In this document: positions 32,982 through 42,218 of the stretch, one piece after another
Numbering within the stretch: position 1 is the stretch's first letter
Layout of the letters: each line of letters starts with the position of its first letter
DNA from: Planctomycetales bacterium ZRK34
GTDB taxonomy: Bacteria; Planctomycetota; Phycisphaerae; Phycisphaerales; Zrk34
Direction: 5' to 3'
Length of the DNA stretch: 64,000 bases
NCBI GenBank assembly: GCA_014873095.1
Contig: CP050848.1
Location: 4,771,850 to 4,835,849, forward strand
Notes under the pieces: model-generated
Databases searched by the model: none
What the model was told of the DNA's origin: nothing
What the model saw: only the letters and a program-made list of their open reading frames with translations
Position numbers and translations under genes: made by a program

Positions 32982-33740
32982 CTAAAACCACCCGAAAATG
33001 CTGCCATTGGAGGCGACGGTGTGCTTGAGCAATTCGCCTGCGCCGCGCCACTGGACCGAGCCATCGAGAAAACCCGTGTTGACTCCGTCGGCGCCGACGT
33101 CGACGGGATCATCGGCCACCGACAGCATCAAGGCCCCCGGGCCGGTGGGCGTATGCGAGACGGTGAAGTCCGCGGGGACGGCGGTGCCGCGCTCGACGAT
33201 GTCGCTGGTCATCCAGCGGGCGTTCGGTGTGGTCAGCGTGAGCGGCGAGACCCAGGGATTCGGCTCGTTGGGCCAGGGCAGGGGCTCGCTGTGATCCTGG
33301 CCGATCATGATGTAGAAGCCGATGCGGTGGCCGGCGTTCGGCTCGAAGCGTTCCCAACTGCGGCGATTGGGGCAGAACAGCAGGTCCATGGCCGGCCCAT
33401 CGGTACGGTCGGGGTCATACGCGACCGCATCGGTGTACGTCGCCTGCGGGTAGTCGGCGTTTTTTGCGATGAGGTTGTACACCGGTCGACTGATCCAGGA
33501 CAGGTTGTACTGCGAACCGATCGTCTTGGAGAAATTGCGATTTGAATCCCAGAACTTTCCCTGGTGGTCGGTCGCATACACGATGGCGATCTGCACAATC
33601 TGACGCTGGTTGGAAGCGCACACCACGCGCCGAGCCGTTTCCCGCGCTCGCGCCAGGGCCGGCAGCAGTAACGCGATCAGCAGCGCGATGATGCTGACGA
33701 CCACCAGCAGTTCAATCAATGTGAAGGCGTGTCGGCGCAT
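32982..33740 (-). CDS. Type II/IV pseudopilin with H-X9-DG-type C-terminus
   Basis: 252 residues from ATG 33740, with GAGG upstream. The prepilin cleavage/methylation site and hydrophobic helix are classic (RRHAFTLIELLVVVSIIALL, then LPALARARETA). The C-terminal half is globular, with DGSVQWRGAGE near the end as in planctomycete H-X9-DG domain proteins. Such pseudopilins are processed by the prepilin peptidase and are very numerous in planctomycetes; their function is largely unknown. It is the fourth gene of a minus-strand block sigma factor, FecR-like protein, PEP-CTERM-like protein, pseudopilin, 17 nt after the previous one. Confidence 0.9.
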   Translation of the reverse strand: MRRHAFTLIELLVVVSIIALLIALLLPALARARETARRVVCASNQRQIVQIAIVYATDHQGKFWDSNRNFSKTIGSQYNLSWISRPVYNLIAKNADYPQATYTDAVAYDPDRTDGPAMDLLFCPNRRSWERFEPNAGHRIGFYIMIGQDHSEPLPWPNEPNPWVSPLTLTTPNARWMTSDIVERGTAVPADFTVSHTPTGPGALMLSVADDPVDVGADGVNTGFLDGSVQWRGAGELLKHTVASNGSIFGWF

Positions 33741-33757
33741 GGGTGCCTCGTCAGGAA

Positions 33758-34519
33758 TCAGTGACTGCGGCGACGCTTGATCGCCAGTGTCATCAACATC
33801 AGGCCCGCAGGCAGGGCGGTTGGTGTGGGCACCGCTGCGGCGCTGGCATCAAGACGCACATTGTCGAAGAGAATTTGCGAGGTTTCGTTAGTGGAGTGAG
33901 CCGACAGGGCGAAGAAGCGGATGTACAGATCCTGGCCGGCGAATCCACTGCCGGTCGAGTCCCACATCAGCGACATTTCTTCAGACTCGGCGGTGCCGTT
34001 GTCGGCTTTCATGGCCGCAGACAGATCCGTCGAGGCGGTCTGTGTCGACAGTGCGGAGAAACTGCCCGGCGAACCGGTGTACAGACCCCACCGCGCATCG
34101 GCCCCCGAAGCGCCCACGCCACCGGGAGTCGCGTTGCCATATCGCTCACCGACGAGAATGTCGAGTGTGTAGATGGTGTTCGCGGTGATCGTGCCGACAT
34201 TCTGGTAGATGCCGCCGAAACCGGGGTCGGTGCGCGTATCGAGTGTGAACCAGACGTCTTCATGAGGGTTTGGGCGATCCTGCAGGGTTCCCTGGATTTC
34301 GCCGACGGAGCGTGTGCGGATGTCGGCGCCGGTGTTCTGCTCGATCCAGTCGTCGTGATTGTCCGAGTTCCAGGTGTCGCCGCGATCGACGCCATCGACG
34401 ATCTCGAAGCTCGGGTTCAGCACCGTCACCGGGGCGGCTTCGGCATGGCGGCCCGGTCCGATCAGCGTCATCAGCATCGCGATCGCCACGGCGGTTTGCA
34501 CTTGAAATGATTTACTCAT
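33758..34519 (-). CDS. Secreted beta-sandwich protein with PEP-CTERM-like sorting tail
   Basis: 253 residues from ATG 34519. Signal peptide about 1-28. The mature domain (VLNPSFEIVDG, ADIRTRSVG, GGIYQNVG, LDILVGERYGN, WGLYTGSP, LSAAMKADN, LYIRFFAL, ILFDNVRLD) looks like a carbohydrate-binding-type jelly roll. The tail VPTPTALPAGLMLMTLAIKR plus further Arg resembles a PEP-CTERM signal (VPxP, hydrophobic helix, Arg cluster) recognised by an exosortase. The same domain occurs at the C-terminus of the FecR-like protein encoded directly upstream, with every quoted motif matched. Confidence 0.82.
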   Translation of the reverse strand: MSKSFQVQTAVAIAMLMTLIGPGRHAEAAPVTVLNPSFEIVDGVDRGDTWNSDNHDDWIEQNTGADIRTRSVGEIQGTLQDRPNPHEDVWFTLDTRTDPGFGGIYQNVGTITANTIYTLDILVGERYGNATPGGVGASGADARWGLYTGSPGSFSALSTQTASTDLSAAMKADNGTAESEEMSLMWDSTGSGFAGQDLYIRFFALSAHSTNETSQILFDNVRLDASAAAVPTPTALPAGLMLMTLAIKRRRSH

Positions 34520-34532
34520 GGGTGATTCTCCT

Positions 34533-35990
34533 TCATGGATGGTCAGAAGTCGGTGGTTTGTTCGATGGCTGTGTTGGCGGCGGGGCGTTTCTCACATCCA
34601 GCCGCACATCGTCAAACAGCAGTTGCGCGGTGCGCTTGTCACCGGCGGGGCGGATCACGGCAAAGCGGATGTAGAGCTCCTCGCCGAGGCGCCCGGAGTC
34701 GGTGCTGTCAAAGGTCAGTTCGGAAGTCTGCGTGTCGGGCTTGTTGTTGTCAGCCTTCATCGCGTCTGACAGGTCGCGAGAGGCCACGGCCGCAGCCAGC
34801 GGCTCGAAGTGGTCCGGGCTGCCGGTGAACAGTCCCCATGTCACGTCCGCCGCCGTGCCCTGACCGCCGGGCGTGGGGTTGTCCGCTCGCTCTCCCACCA
34901 GCACGTGAAGTCGATACACGGTTCGATCGATGATCGGCCCGATTTTCTGGTAGACACCGCCCAACTCGCCATCGTCAGCGGGGCGCCCATCCAGCGTCAG
35001 CCAGGTATCACCCTCGCCGATCGGGCGCAGGCCCGTGGTTTCGGCGTTGCGCCCGACACTGCGGGTGCGCACATCGGCGCTTGGGTGTTCTTCGAGCCAA
35101 CTCGGGTGTGTGGTGAGGCTCGCTGTCAATCCGCTGCCGACTTCGAAACCCGGATTGACTACCTGCCAGGGATACGGCTCGATCGTGAGCCGACCCGTCG
35201 GCCAGGTGGCGATCTGACCGGCGGTGACTACCCGGGCGTGATCCAGTGACGGGTCATGAATTTCCACGCGGCCTTCAAACACGGTCGTCCGGGGCGTGCC
35301 ATCAATGTCGTATGTGACCTGAAAACGCGTGCCCAGATCGACCACCTTCCGTCCGCCGGACAGGTTGACGGTATATCCGACGGCACTCGGCGGGCAGGTG
35401 AACGTGACCGTGCCCTGCGTCAGCGTGGCGTGCATCGGATCGTGAATGATCAACTGCGTGGCGCCGTGTAGCTGAACATCCACGCCGCTGGTCAGGATGA
35501 ACCGCGCCGAGCCGGACCCGAGGGTGATCAGCCCCGCGGGATGGTCGCTGCCGGCATGGGCCAACGCGTCGCCGATGACGACGGTGCCGGAGGCGCTGAC
35601 GACCGTGGTGATTGGCGTGTCGGCAGGCTGTACGCCTTGCGAGGCAGTCGGCGGCTGCGTCGAGGTCGACGGTTCAGGACGCAGGATGAACCAGGCTGTG
35701 ACGACCAGTGCGATCATCGCCGCCAGGGCGACGGCGGTCCGCAACTGAAATCTGAACCCGGTCGCGGGTGTTTGCGCCTTGGGCAGGTGTGTCGACAGGC
35801 TTGGTGCCGGCTCAGCGGCCGGGTACACATCGGCCAGCATCGCATCGACGATCATCAACCGAACGGTCCGGCGGCGGAGGTCCGCATCGTCATGCAACTG
35901 CTCACACAATGCGGCATGATCATCGGCCTTCAGGTCGCCTTCAAGCAGGGCGGTCAGCAGGGTGTCGGGGGTGTCCGGGGTGTTGGTCAT
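34533..35990 (-). CDS. FecR-like transmembrane regulator with C-terminal copy of the secreted domain
   Basis: 485 residues from ATG 35990, which overlaps the sigma-factor stop by 4 nt. Residues 1-85 are a cytoplasmic region (LLTALLEGDLKADDHAALCE) likely to hold the sigma factor. One membrane helix follows (about 86-108, AVALAAMIALVVTAWFIL). The FecR domain covers about 125-285 (LGSGSARFILTSGVDVQLHG, VDLGTRFQVTYD, VFEGRVEI). Residues about 290-470 repeat the domain of the secreted protein downstream: VVNPGFEVG, ADVRTRSVG, GGVYQKIG, LHVLVGER, WGLFTGSP, LSDAMKADN, LLFDDVRLD. FecR proteins pass an outside signal to an ECF sigma factor. The shared module suggests the sensor and the secreted protein bind the same ligand, or each other. 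Confidence 0.88.
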   Translation of the reverse strand: MTNTPDTPDTLLTALLEGDLKADDHAALCEQLHDDADLRRRTVRLMIVDAMLADVYPAAEPAPSLSTHLPKAQTPATGFRFQLRTAVALAAMIALVVTAWFILRPEPSTSTQPPTASQGVQPADTPITTVVSASGTVVIGDALAHAGSDHPAGLITLGSGSARFILTSGVDVQLHGATQLIIHDPMHATLTQGTVTFTCPPSAVGYTVNLSGGRKVVDLGTRFQVTYDIDGTPRTTVFEGRVEIHDPSLDHARVVTAGQIATWPTGRLTIEPYPWQVVNPGFEVGSGLTASLTTHPSWLEEHPSADVRTRSVGRNAETTGLRPIGEGDTWLTLDGRPADDGELGGVYQKIGPIIDRTVYRLHVLVGERADNPTPGGQGTAADVTWGLFTGSPDHFEPLAAAVASRDLSDAMKADNNKPDTQTSELTFDSTDSGRLGEELYIRFAVIRPAGDKRTAQLLFDDVRLDVRNAPPPTQPSNKPPTSDHP

Positions 35991-36505
35991 GCCCGACCCT
36001 CCGCCGTGCGGGAGCGGATGCAGTCGGCCAGACGCTGGCGGATGCGGTACAGCGTCTGGCGGATCGACCCGGCGGGGCGATCCAGCGCCGCGGCGAGTTG
36101 CTCGACGCCTTCGGCCAGTGAGTACCGCCGGCGGATCATCTCGCGGTGGGGCTCGGACAACTCCCCGAGGCAGTCGGCCAGGGCGGCCTGCTGATCGTCG
36201 AGGTCGACCAGTTCCTCAGCGGCGGCGGAGGCCATCGAGTCAGCCAGCGCCTCGTCGAAAATCAGCCGGCTGCGCACGAACTTCTGCCGCTGTTTGAGCA
36301 CCTCGAAGTGGGCGATCTTCAGCGCCCAGGCGCCGAAGTCGGTACCGAATTCATACTGATCCGACTTGCGGCAGAGCACGAGGTTGGTCTGTTGGAGGAT
36401 GTCGTCGGCGGCGGTCTGATCGCCGACCATGGCGCGGATGTAGACCTTGAGCCGGGGCTGCACGGCCAGCAGGTGCTGCGTGAACTGTTCCTGACGTTGA
36501 TCCAT
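35987..36505 (-). CDS. ECF sigma factor, Rhodopirellula/Verrucomicrobium type
   Basis: 172 residues from ATG 36505, with AAGGAG 6 nt upstream. Sigma-70 region 2 (VGDQTAADDILQQTNLVLCR, FGAWALKIAHFEVLKQRQK) and region 4 (LSEPHREMIRRRYSLAEGVE, LAAALDRPAGSIRQTLYRIR) are both clear. This type of short sigma factor is greatly expanded in planctomycetes and normally paired with a FecR-like protein, as here (ATGA overlap). It probably transcribes its own operon including the PEP-CTERM-like protein and the pseudopilin. Confidence 0.93.
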   Translation of the reverse strand: MDQRQEQFTQHLLAVQPRLKVYIRAMVGDQTAADDILQQTNLVLCRKSDQYEFGTDFGAWALKIAHFEVLKQRQKFVRSRLIFDEALADSMASAAAEELVDLDDQQAALADCLGELSEPHREMIRRRYSLAEGVEQLAAALDRPAGSIRQTLYRIRQRLADCIRSRTAEGRA

Positions 36506-36599
36506 GGATGCTCCTTGTGTACACCTCGCAGAATAGTCGGGTGTCAACACGCCCTCGCAGAAAAATGTGGCCAAACCATACAAAACCATGGAAAACGCC

Positions 36600-36605
36600 T
36601 ACAAT
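36600..36605 (+). promoter_or_regulatory. -10 box of argC
   Basis: TACAAT ends 8 nt before ATG 36614 and there is no Shine-Dalgarno sequence, so the argC transcript may be leaderless. The -35 region is weak. Confidence 0.45.
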
Positions 36606-36613
36606 CGTCGACT

Positions 36614-37630
36614 ATGAGCATTCGAGCCGCCATCGTCGCCCCGACCGGGTATACCGGGCTGTATCTTATCGAGCTGCTGTTGCGCCACCCGGGCGCGAAG
36701 TTGACCTACCTGGCCAGTGCCCGCGAGGAACTGCCGAACATCGCCGAGGAATTTCAGCGTCTGCAGGGCCGTTGTGAGATGGTCTGCCGGCCGATCGATC
36801 CGGCGGCGATGGCCAAAGAGGCCGATGTGGTCTTCACGTGCCTGCCGCACAAGGCCGCGATGGAGTATGTGCCGGGGCTGCTGGAAGCGGGGCTGCGCGT
36901 CGTCGATCTGTCCGCCGACTACCGCCTGGCTGATCCGGAGCTTTACGAGCGGACCTACAAAGAGCCGCACACCGACCGCGCCAACCTCGCCGATGCCGTG
37001 TATGGCCTGCCCGAGCTTTACGCCGAGCAAATCGCCGATGCCGACCTCGTGGCCAATCCCGGTTGTTACCCGACGGCCGCGGCGCTGGCGATCGTGCCGC
37101 TGATCCAGCGCAGCCTCGTCCGCACCGACAGCGTGTTGATCAACGCCGCCAGCGGGGTCACCGGCGCCGGCCGTTCCGCCAAGGCTCATCTGCACTTCCC
37201 CGAACTGCACAACGCCTTCGTGTCCTACGGCTGCGGTACGCACCGCCATCAGCCCGAAATCAACCAGACGCTCTCCACCGTCAAGGGCTCACCCGTTTCG
37301 ACCCTGTTTGTTCCGCACCTGCTGCCGATCGATCGCGGCATCCTCGAAACGATCTACCTGGATCCGCAGGATGACGACGTCACGGAAGAAGACCTGTTCG
37401 AAGCGTTTGAAGATGCTTACGGCAAGCAGCCCTTTGTGCGCGTCGTCAGCCACTTCCCCAACGTCGCCCACGTGCGTGACACCAATTTCTGCGATGTGTC
37501 GGTGCGTCTGTCCGGCGGCAAGGTCGTCGTCTACAGCGCGATCGACAACATGATCAAGGGCGCCAGCGGTCAGGCATTGCAGAACATGAACCTCATGTTC
37601 GGCCAGGACGAATCCGCGGGACTGATTTGA
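36614..37630 (+). CDS. argC: N-acetyl-gamma-glutamyl-phosphate reductase
   Basis: 338 residues from ATG 36614. The NADP-binding start AAIVAPTGYTGLYLIELLLRH, the active-site motif NPGCYPTAAALAI (catalytic Cys), VTGAGRSAKAHLHFPE, the GTHRHQPEINQ segment (catalytic His) and the GASGQALQNMNLMFG end are all present. ArgC reduces N-acetylglutamyl phosphate to the semialdehyde in arginine synthesis. It stands alone, 24 kb from argJ. A -10 box lies 8 nt before the ATG. A REP-like element follows 11 nt after the stop. Confidence 0.96.
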   Translation: MSIRAAIVAPTGYTGLYLIELLLRHPGAKLTYLASAREELPNIAEEFQRLQGRCEMVCRPIDPAAMAKEADVVFTCLPHKAAMEYVPGLLEAGLRVVDLSADYRLADPELYERTYKEPHTDRANLADAVYGLPELYAEQIADADLVANPGCYPTAAALAIVPLIQRSLVRTDSVLINAASGVTGAGRSAKAHLHFPELHNAFVSYGCGTHRHQPEINQTLSTVKGSPVSTLFVPHLLPIDRGILETIYLDPQDDDVTEEDLFEAFEDAYGKQPFVRVVSHFPNVAHVRDTNFCDVSVRLSGGKVVVYSAIDNMIKGASGQALQNMNLMFGQDESAGLI

Positions 37631-37641
37631 TGTAACAACGT

Positions 37642-37709
37642 CGTTTAGCCGGCGAGCTTGCTCGCCGCTTGCGGCACCTCACGCGGCGGACAAGTCCGCC
37701 GGCTAAACG
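37642..37709. repeat. REP-like twin-hairpin element B (CGTTTAGC ends)
   Basis: The ends form a perfect 11-bp inverted repeat, CGTTTAGCCGG (37642-37652) and CCGGCTAAACG (37699-37709). Inside are two 7-bp palindromes, GGCGAGC-TT-GCTCGCC (37651-37666) and GGCGGAC-AA-GTCCGCC (37685-37700). The right terminus supplies the last Val codon and TAG stop (37705-37703) of the PHP-domain gene. Confidence 0.8.
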
Positions 37710-38539
37710 GTGGAATCGGCGGGGATCAGCGAGGCGCGGGCTTCGTTGAGGTCCAGTTCGTGGCGGGTGCGGTCGAGGAAGTAACTGACGCGGGTGTAGC
37801 CGGCGGATTGCATGGCGTCGTAGGCGCGCTCGAAATCAGCCGAGACACGCTCGGGGACGTGGGCATCGGCGCCGACGACGACGGGAATGTCCCGCTGGCA
37901 CATCAGTTCGAGCATCGTCTGGTTCGGGTTGAACTCGGGGATGGTCTTCAACAGGCCCGAGGTGTTCAACTCCATCGCGCAGCCCGTGGCGGCGATGCGG
38001 TCCAGGCACTTTTCGACATCGGGGATCAGTCGCTCGAAATCCCAGTCGTTGGCGGTCATGTTCTTGACGAGGTCGGGGTGCGAAATCGTGTCGAACATCC
38101 CGCTCTCGGCGCTGGCGGCGATCTGGTCAAAGTAGTTTCGCTGGGTCTGCAGCGGGTCATCCTCGATCTGGAAGCGGCGTCGCCAGATCGCGAGGAACGG
38201 GTGGACGGACCCGAGCACGTGGTGCAACTCCATGCGGGCGAGAGTCTCGGCGATGTAATCTTCGTAGCCGGGGAAGTAGTCGCATTCAAGCCCGAGGCGG
38301 ACGTCGACCTGTCCATCGAACCGGCGGCGGGTGTCGCCGACGATGCGGACATACTCGTCGACCTCGGCTTCACGCATGCGGCCGGAGTGCCCGTACGAAT
38401 CAGGCATGGGGTTGTGGCAGGTGAAGACGATGCCGGCCAGACCCCGGCGTTCGGCGGCCTCGGCGTAGCGCGGCGGCGTGCCGTCGGCGTGACGGCAAAG
38501 CGGGGTGTGGCAGTGCATCTCGTAGATCAGACGGCTCAT
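37703..38539 (-). CDS. PHP-domain phosphatase, histidinol-phosphatase (HisJ) family
   Basis: 278 residues from ATG 38539, with AGGAG just upstream. PHP metal-binding motifs: YEMHCHTPLCRHA near the N-terminus, FTCHNPMPDSYG, LGLECDYFPGYED, HHVLGSVHPFL, FDTISHPDLVKN and VVVGADAHVPERV. This pattern is that of the HisJ/YtvP type histidinol-phosphate phosphatase, which makes histidinol in histidine synthesis. Other PHP phosphoesterases share these motifs, so the substrate is not certain. No other his gene is close. Its stop codon lies inside a REP-like element. Confidence 0.86.
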   Translation of the reverse strand: MSRLIYEMHCHTPLCRHADGTPPRYAEAAERRGLAGIVFTCHNPMPDSYGHSGRMREAEVDEYVRIVGDTRRRFDGQVDVRLGLECDYFPGYEDYIAETLARMELHHVLGSVHPFLAIWRRRFQIEDDPLQTQRNYFDQIAASAESGMFDTISHPDLVKNMTANDWDFERLIPDVEKCLDRIAATGCAMELNTSGLLKTIPEFNPNQTMLELMCQRDIPVVVGADAHVPERVSADFERAYDAMQSAGYTRVSYFLDRTRHELDLNEARASLIPADSTV

Positions 38540-38712
38540 GGCGCTCCTGGCCCGGGTGAGGGCAATGTACGGATTGTTGGGCGGCTGATGTCGATTTTCC
38601 ACACGAGGGGCTGACTTGGACACCGCCCCGAGGCCTGTTCGTGTTGCCAACTCGCCTGTTGCGGCGTATCGTCAAGCGCTTAAAACCACGACACCAATCA
38701 CGGATTTGCTAC

Positions 38713-39213
38713 ATGACTGGACCGACCGAACCGATCACGCAGAATAACGGCGACGCCGTCGAACCGGACCTCTCAGATTCGACCGTGCTGATCGTCGACG
38801 ATAATCAGCAGAACCGCGAGCTGCTGCAGGCCTACCTCGAGGTGCTGCCGTGTCAGATCACCACGGCCGGCGATGGCATCGAGGCGCTGGGCATGATTGA
38901 GCAGTCGCTGCCGGATCTGATTCTGCTGGACGTGATGATGCCGCGCATGAGTGGGTTTGAGGTCTGCCAGAAGCTGAAAAGCGATCCGCAGACCCGCGCG
39001 ATCCCGATCATTATGGTCACCGCGCTGAACGAACTCGGCGACATCGAGCGCGGCGTCGAGTCCGGCACCGACGACTTCCTGACCAAGCCGGTCAACAAGC
39101 TCGAATTGGTCACGCGCGTCAAGAGCCTGCTTCGTGTGCGTCACCTGAAGCGTGAACTCGACCGCACCCTGGCCTACATCGAGCAGGTTCAGAACGAACA
39201 GCCCCCGGAATGA
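38713..39213 (+). CDS. Single-domain response regulator with short C-terminal helix
   Basis: 166 residues from ATG 38713. A 20-residue N-terminal tail precedes the receiver domain: VLIVDDNQQNRELL (acidic pocket), LILLDVMMPRMSG (phospho-acceptor Asp about 81), IIMVTALNE (Thr) and DDFLTKPVNKLEL (Lys). A short helix of about 30 residues follows (RVRHLKRELDRTLAYIEQV), with no DNA-binding domain. This resembles the PleD-type receiver plus linker without GGDEF. No histidine kinase is adjacent. It probably acts by protein contact. Confidence 0.9.
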   Translation: MTGPTEPITQNNGDAVEPDLSDSTVLIVDDNQQNRELLQAYLEVLPCQITTAGDGIEALGMIEQSLPDLILLDVMMPRMSGFEVCQKLKSDPQTRAIPIIMVTALNELGDIERGVESGTDDFLTKPVNKLELVTRVKSLLRVRHLKRELDRTLAYIEQVQNEQPPE

Positions 39214-39291
39214 TTGCGTAGCAACTCCGAATCGGCTGTACCCCGCCGCAGCAACCCCACAGCATTGACGATCCGGCCCAGGAGGCAATAG

Positions 39292-42078
39292 ATGTCTATT
39301 TTTCGTATGTCGTCCCGTCGTATCTGCTTGATCGCCCTGTTGGCCGTCGCTGCCTTCGGCGGCGGCTGTCAAACCCAATCGGAGTATCGTGTGCTCAGCC
39401 AACGTCCCGATCGTGTGATCGCTCAGCTTGACAACGGGCTGGTGGTCATGGCTCAGAAAGTCGACGCCGCGCCGGTCGCCAGCGTGCAGTGCTGGATCAA
39501 GACCGGGTCCGTCTATGAAGGCCAGTACAACGGCATGGGCCTGTCGCACTTCCTCGAGCACCTGCTTTCCGGCGGAACGACCACCACGCGCACCGAAGCC
39601 GAGTCCAACAAAATTCTCGGCCAGATCGGCGCCCGCACCAACGCGTCGACCTCGCTGGATGAGGTGCGCTACTACATCGACACTTCCGCCGAGCACGCGG
39701 CCACGGCCGTTGATCTGCTCAGCGACTGGATGCTGAACTCGAAGATCACGCAGGAGGAATATGCCCGCGAGCAGCAGGTGATTCTCCGCGAGTTTCAGAT
39801 GGGGCGCGGCGAGCCCGGGCGCATCTTCTGGAAGCTGACCCAGCAGGCCCGCTACCGCACCCACCCGGCGCGCCATCCCGTGATCGGCTACGAAGACGAG
39901 TTCAAACAGGTCACGCGCGACCAGATCTACGATTTCTACAAGCGCATGTACGTGCCGAACAACATGGTTTTCGTCGTCAGCGGCGACATCAACCCCAGGA
40001 AAATCATCGACCAGGTCAACGGCCTGTGGAAGTCGCACCCGTCGAGCGGCATGCCGGGCGTGGTGCTGCCGGTTGAAAAGCCCCTCGATTCACCGCGCAC
40101 CGTCAGCGGCGAGGCGGACATCGACCGCCCGCGCCTGCGGCTGGCATGGCCGGGCGTGCGGCTGACCACCAAGCACGACTACCCGCTGGATATTCTCGGG
40201 CAGGTGCTCGGGCAGGGTGAGCTTTCCCGGCTCGTGCAGACTGTCCGCGATCAGCAGCGGCTGGTCACCTCCATCGATGCATACAACTATTCGATGTCGT
40301 GGGGTGAAGGCTTCTTCGGCATCGACGCCGTGGTCGAACCCGACAAGATAGACGCCGCCCGCGAGGCGATCCTCGAGCAGGTCAAGAAGATCAAGACGAT
40401 CGGCGTGACGCCCGACGAACTGGCCCGCGCCAAGCGGAAGACGATCGCAGGGGTGATGTACTCGACGCAGACCGCCCACGCGGTCGGGTCGCGCCTCGCC
40501 GACGATTTCATCAACACCGGCGATCCGGATTACCTCAAGCACTACGCCCAGGCGATTCAGGATGTGACGATCAAGGATGTGCAGATCGCGGCCAATGAAT
40601 TTCTCGATCCGCAGAAGCTGATCACGATCAAGCTGACGCCGCAGACCGGCCAGGCCGCGCCGCCGATGAGCCGTCCGGCCGATTCGCCAGCCCTCGGTGA
40701 GACCGGCTACGGCAACCAGAAGATCGAGCTGGTCGACCTCGACAACGAGCGTCTGGTCAACAAGATGATGCGCGTCGACAAGGATCAGGGCGCGGTGCGC
40801 ACCGCGTCGATGAGCCAGCCGCGCATGGTCACGCTCGACAACGGTCTGCGGGTGATCGTGCAGAAGAACACCCGCCTGCCGATCGTGGCGATGCAGTGGT
40901 TTCAGCTAGGCGGGCTGCTGGCTGATGAAGCTGGTCACGAGGGCGTGGCCAACGCGATGATGGAGATGATGATGCGTGGGGCGGCCGGCCGCAGCGCTGA
41001 CGACATCGCGCGCCGCCTCGAAGAACTCGGCGCCCAGATTTCGACCAACTGCGGCAACAGCACGTTCTACACCGCGGGCCAGTGTCTTTCCGACGACTGG
41101 GCCCAGGTGCTGGGCATCATGGCGGATGTGATCAACAAGCCGGACTTCCCCGCCGAGGAATGGGACCGGATGAAGCCCCGTCTGCTGGCGGCGATCGATT
41201 CGATGGACGACACCTGGTACATGCAGCTTCGCAATTCGCTGCGGGCTGAGTACTTCGGCGATCAGAACCCGTGGTCGCAGCCGACGGTCGGGCGTCAGGA
41301 CGTCGTCAAATCGCTGACGGCCGATCAACTCAAGCAGTTTCACGCCGATCATCTGTCCGCCGGCGACAGCGTGCTGGCGATCGTCGGTGATATCGACGAA
41401 GCGAAGGTGATCGCGGCGGCCAAAGACCTGTTCGGGGCCATGCCCGCCAAGGCGAAGGTTCCGTTTGAGCCGGCCAAGCAGACGCCGGTGCAGTCGCGCA
41501 TCGCGCAGGTGGTTTCCAGCAAGCCGCTGGTGGCGATGCAGATCGCTTATGGACCGGGTATGAAGCGGGCGAATCCCGACTACGCCCCGATGCTCGTGAT
41601 GAACCGGGTGCTGGACACTTTCCCGGTCGGTTGGTTCAGTCAGGCGCTGCGCGGCGAAGGACCGGGGCTGGTGTATGCGGTCGGTTCGGGGATGTTCACG
41701 GGCGTGGCGCCGGGCTACTGGGCGGTGTTGTTCAACACGCAGCCGGATACCGCCTCGATGGCGATGGAGCGGGCGCTGAAGGTTGTGGATCGCATCCGCA
41801 CCGAAACCGTCGACGCCGAGACGCTGGCCCGTGCCCGCGAGGCGGTGCTGGTCTCCGAGGCGACCTCGCAGCAGACCAACGCCCAGCTCGCCACCGAGGC
41901 GGCCCTGGCGGAGCTGTACGGGCTCGGGTTCAAGGCTGGCGATCAACTGATCCAGCAGATTCACGCCACGACCGCGGCCGATGTGCAGCGCGTCGCGCAG
42001 AAATACCTGCAGAACCCCCTGGCGGTGATTCTGACCCCCCAGCAGATCGACGAATCGACTTTGCCGGCGCTGAAGTGA
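39292..42078 (+). CDS. M16 (insulinase/pitrilysin-type) zinc protease lipoprotein
   Basis: 928 residues from ATG 39292, with AGGAGG upstream. Signal peptide with lipobox FGGGC (Cys about 25). The first M16 domain carries the inverted zinc motif HFLEH (86-90) and EQQVILREF. It is followed by a second M16 domain starting near 505 (MVTLDNGLRVIVQKNTRLP) in which the zinc motif is lost (EAGHEGVANAMMEMM). This two-domain active/inactive form is typical of bacterial M16 proteases of the outer membrane or periplasm. Substrates are short peptides or signal fragments. It is monocistronic, with a hairpin at 42137-42161 after it. Confidence 0.93.
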   Translation: MSIFRMSSRRICLIALLAVAAFGGGCQTQSEYRVLSQRPDRVIAQLDNGLVVMAQKVDAAPVASVQCWIKTGSVYEGQYNGMGLSHFLEHLLSGGTTTTRTEAESNKILGQIGARTNASTSLDEVRYYIDTSAEHAATAVDLLSDWMLNSKITQEEYAREQQVILREFQMGRGEPGRIFWKLTQQARYRTHPARHPVIGYEDEFKQVTRDQIYDFYKRMYVPNNMVFVVSGDINPRKIIDQVNGLWKSHPSSGMPGVVLPVEKPLDSPRTVSGEADIDRPRLRLAWPGVRLTTKHDYPLDILGQVLGQGELSRLVQTVRDQQRLVTSIDAYNYSMSWGEGFFGIDAVVEPDKIDAAREAILEQVKKIKTIGVTPDELARAKRKTIAGVMYSTQTAHAVGSRLADDFINTGDPDYLKHYAQAIQDVTIKDVQIAANEFLDPQKLITIKLTPQTGQAAPPMSRPADSPALGETGYGNQKIELVDLDNERLVNKMMRVDKDQGAVRTASMSQPRMVTLDNGLRVIVQKNTRLPIVAMQWFQLGGLLADEAGHEGVANAMMEMMMRGAAGRSADDIARRLEELGAQISTNCGNSTFYTAGQCLSDDWAQVLGIMADVINKPDFPAEEWDRMKPRLLAAIDSMDDTWYMQLRNSLRAEYFGDQNPWSQPTVGRQDVVKSLTADQLKQFHADHLSAGDSVLAIVGDIDEAKVIAAAKDLFGAMPAKAKVPFEPAKQTPVQSRIAQVVSSKPLVAMQIAYGPGMKRANPDYAPMLVMNRVLDTFPVGWFSQALRGEGPGLVYAVGSGMFTGVAPGYWAVLFNTQPDTASMAMERALKVVDRIRTETVDAETLARAREAVLVSEATSQQTNAQLATEAALAELYGLGFKAGDQLIQQIHATTAADVQRVAQKYLQNPLAVILTPQQIDESTLPALK

Positions 42079-42136
42079 TCACCCGGGCGGGACGACCTGG
42101 ATCTCCCCGCCTCGTTGTGACTTTCGCGCAAGACAA

Positions 42137-42161
42137 ATCGCCGGCCTCAATGACCGGCGAT
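42137..42161. terminator. Hairpin between convergent M16 and small-protein genes
   Basis: A perfect 8-bp stem ATCGCCGG (42137-42144) and CCGGCGAT (42154-42161). It has no T tract downstream on the plus strand and a short one on the minus strand, so it is at best a weak terminator. Confidence 0.4.
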
Positions 42162-42218
42162 CGCCTGTAACTTCCCTCCGGAATCCGGGGGCGGATGGGA
42201 ATGGGAGAAGTCTGATAA

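Noticed and set aside
36146..36613. Long upstream extension of argC
   Set aside because: It overlaps the divergent sigma-factor gene antisense; ArgC homology begins exactly at ATG 36614.
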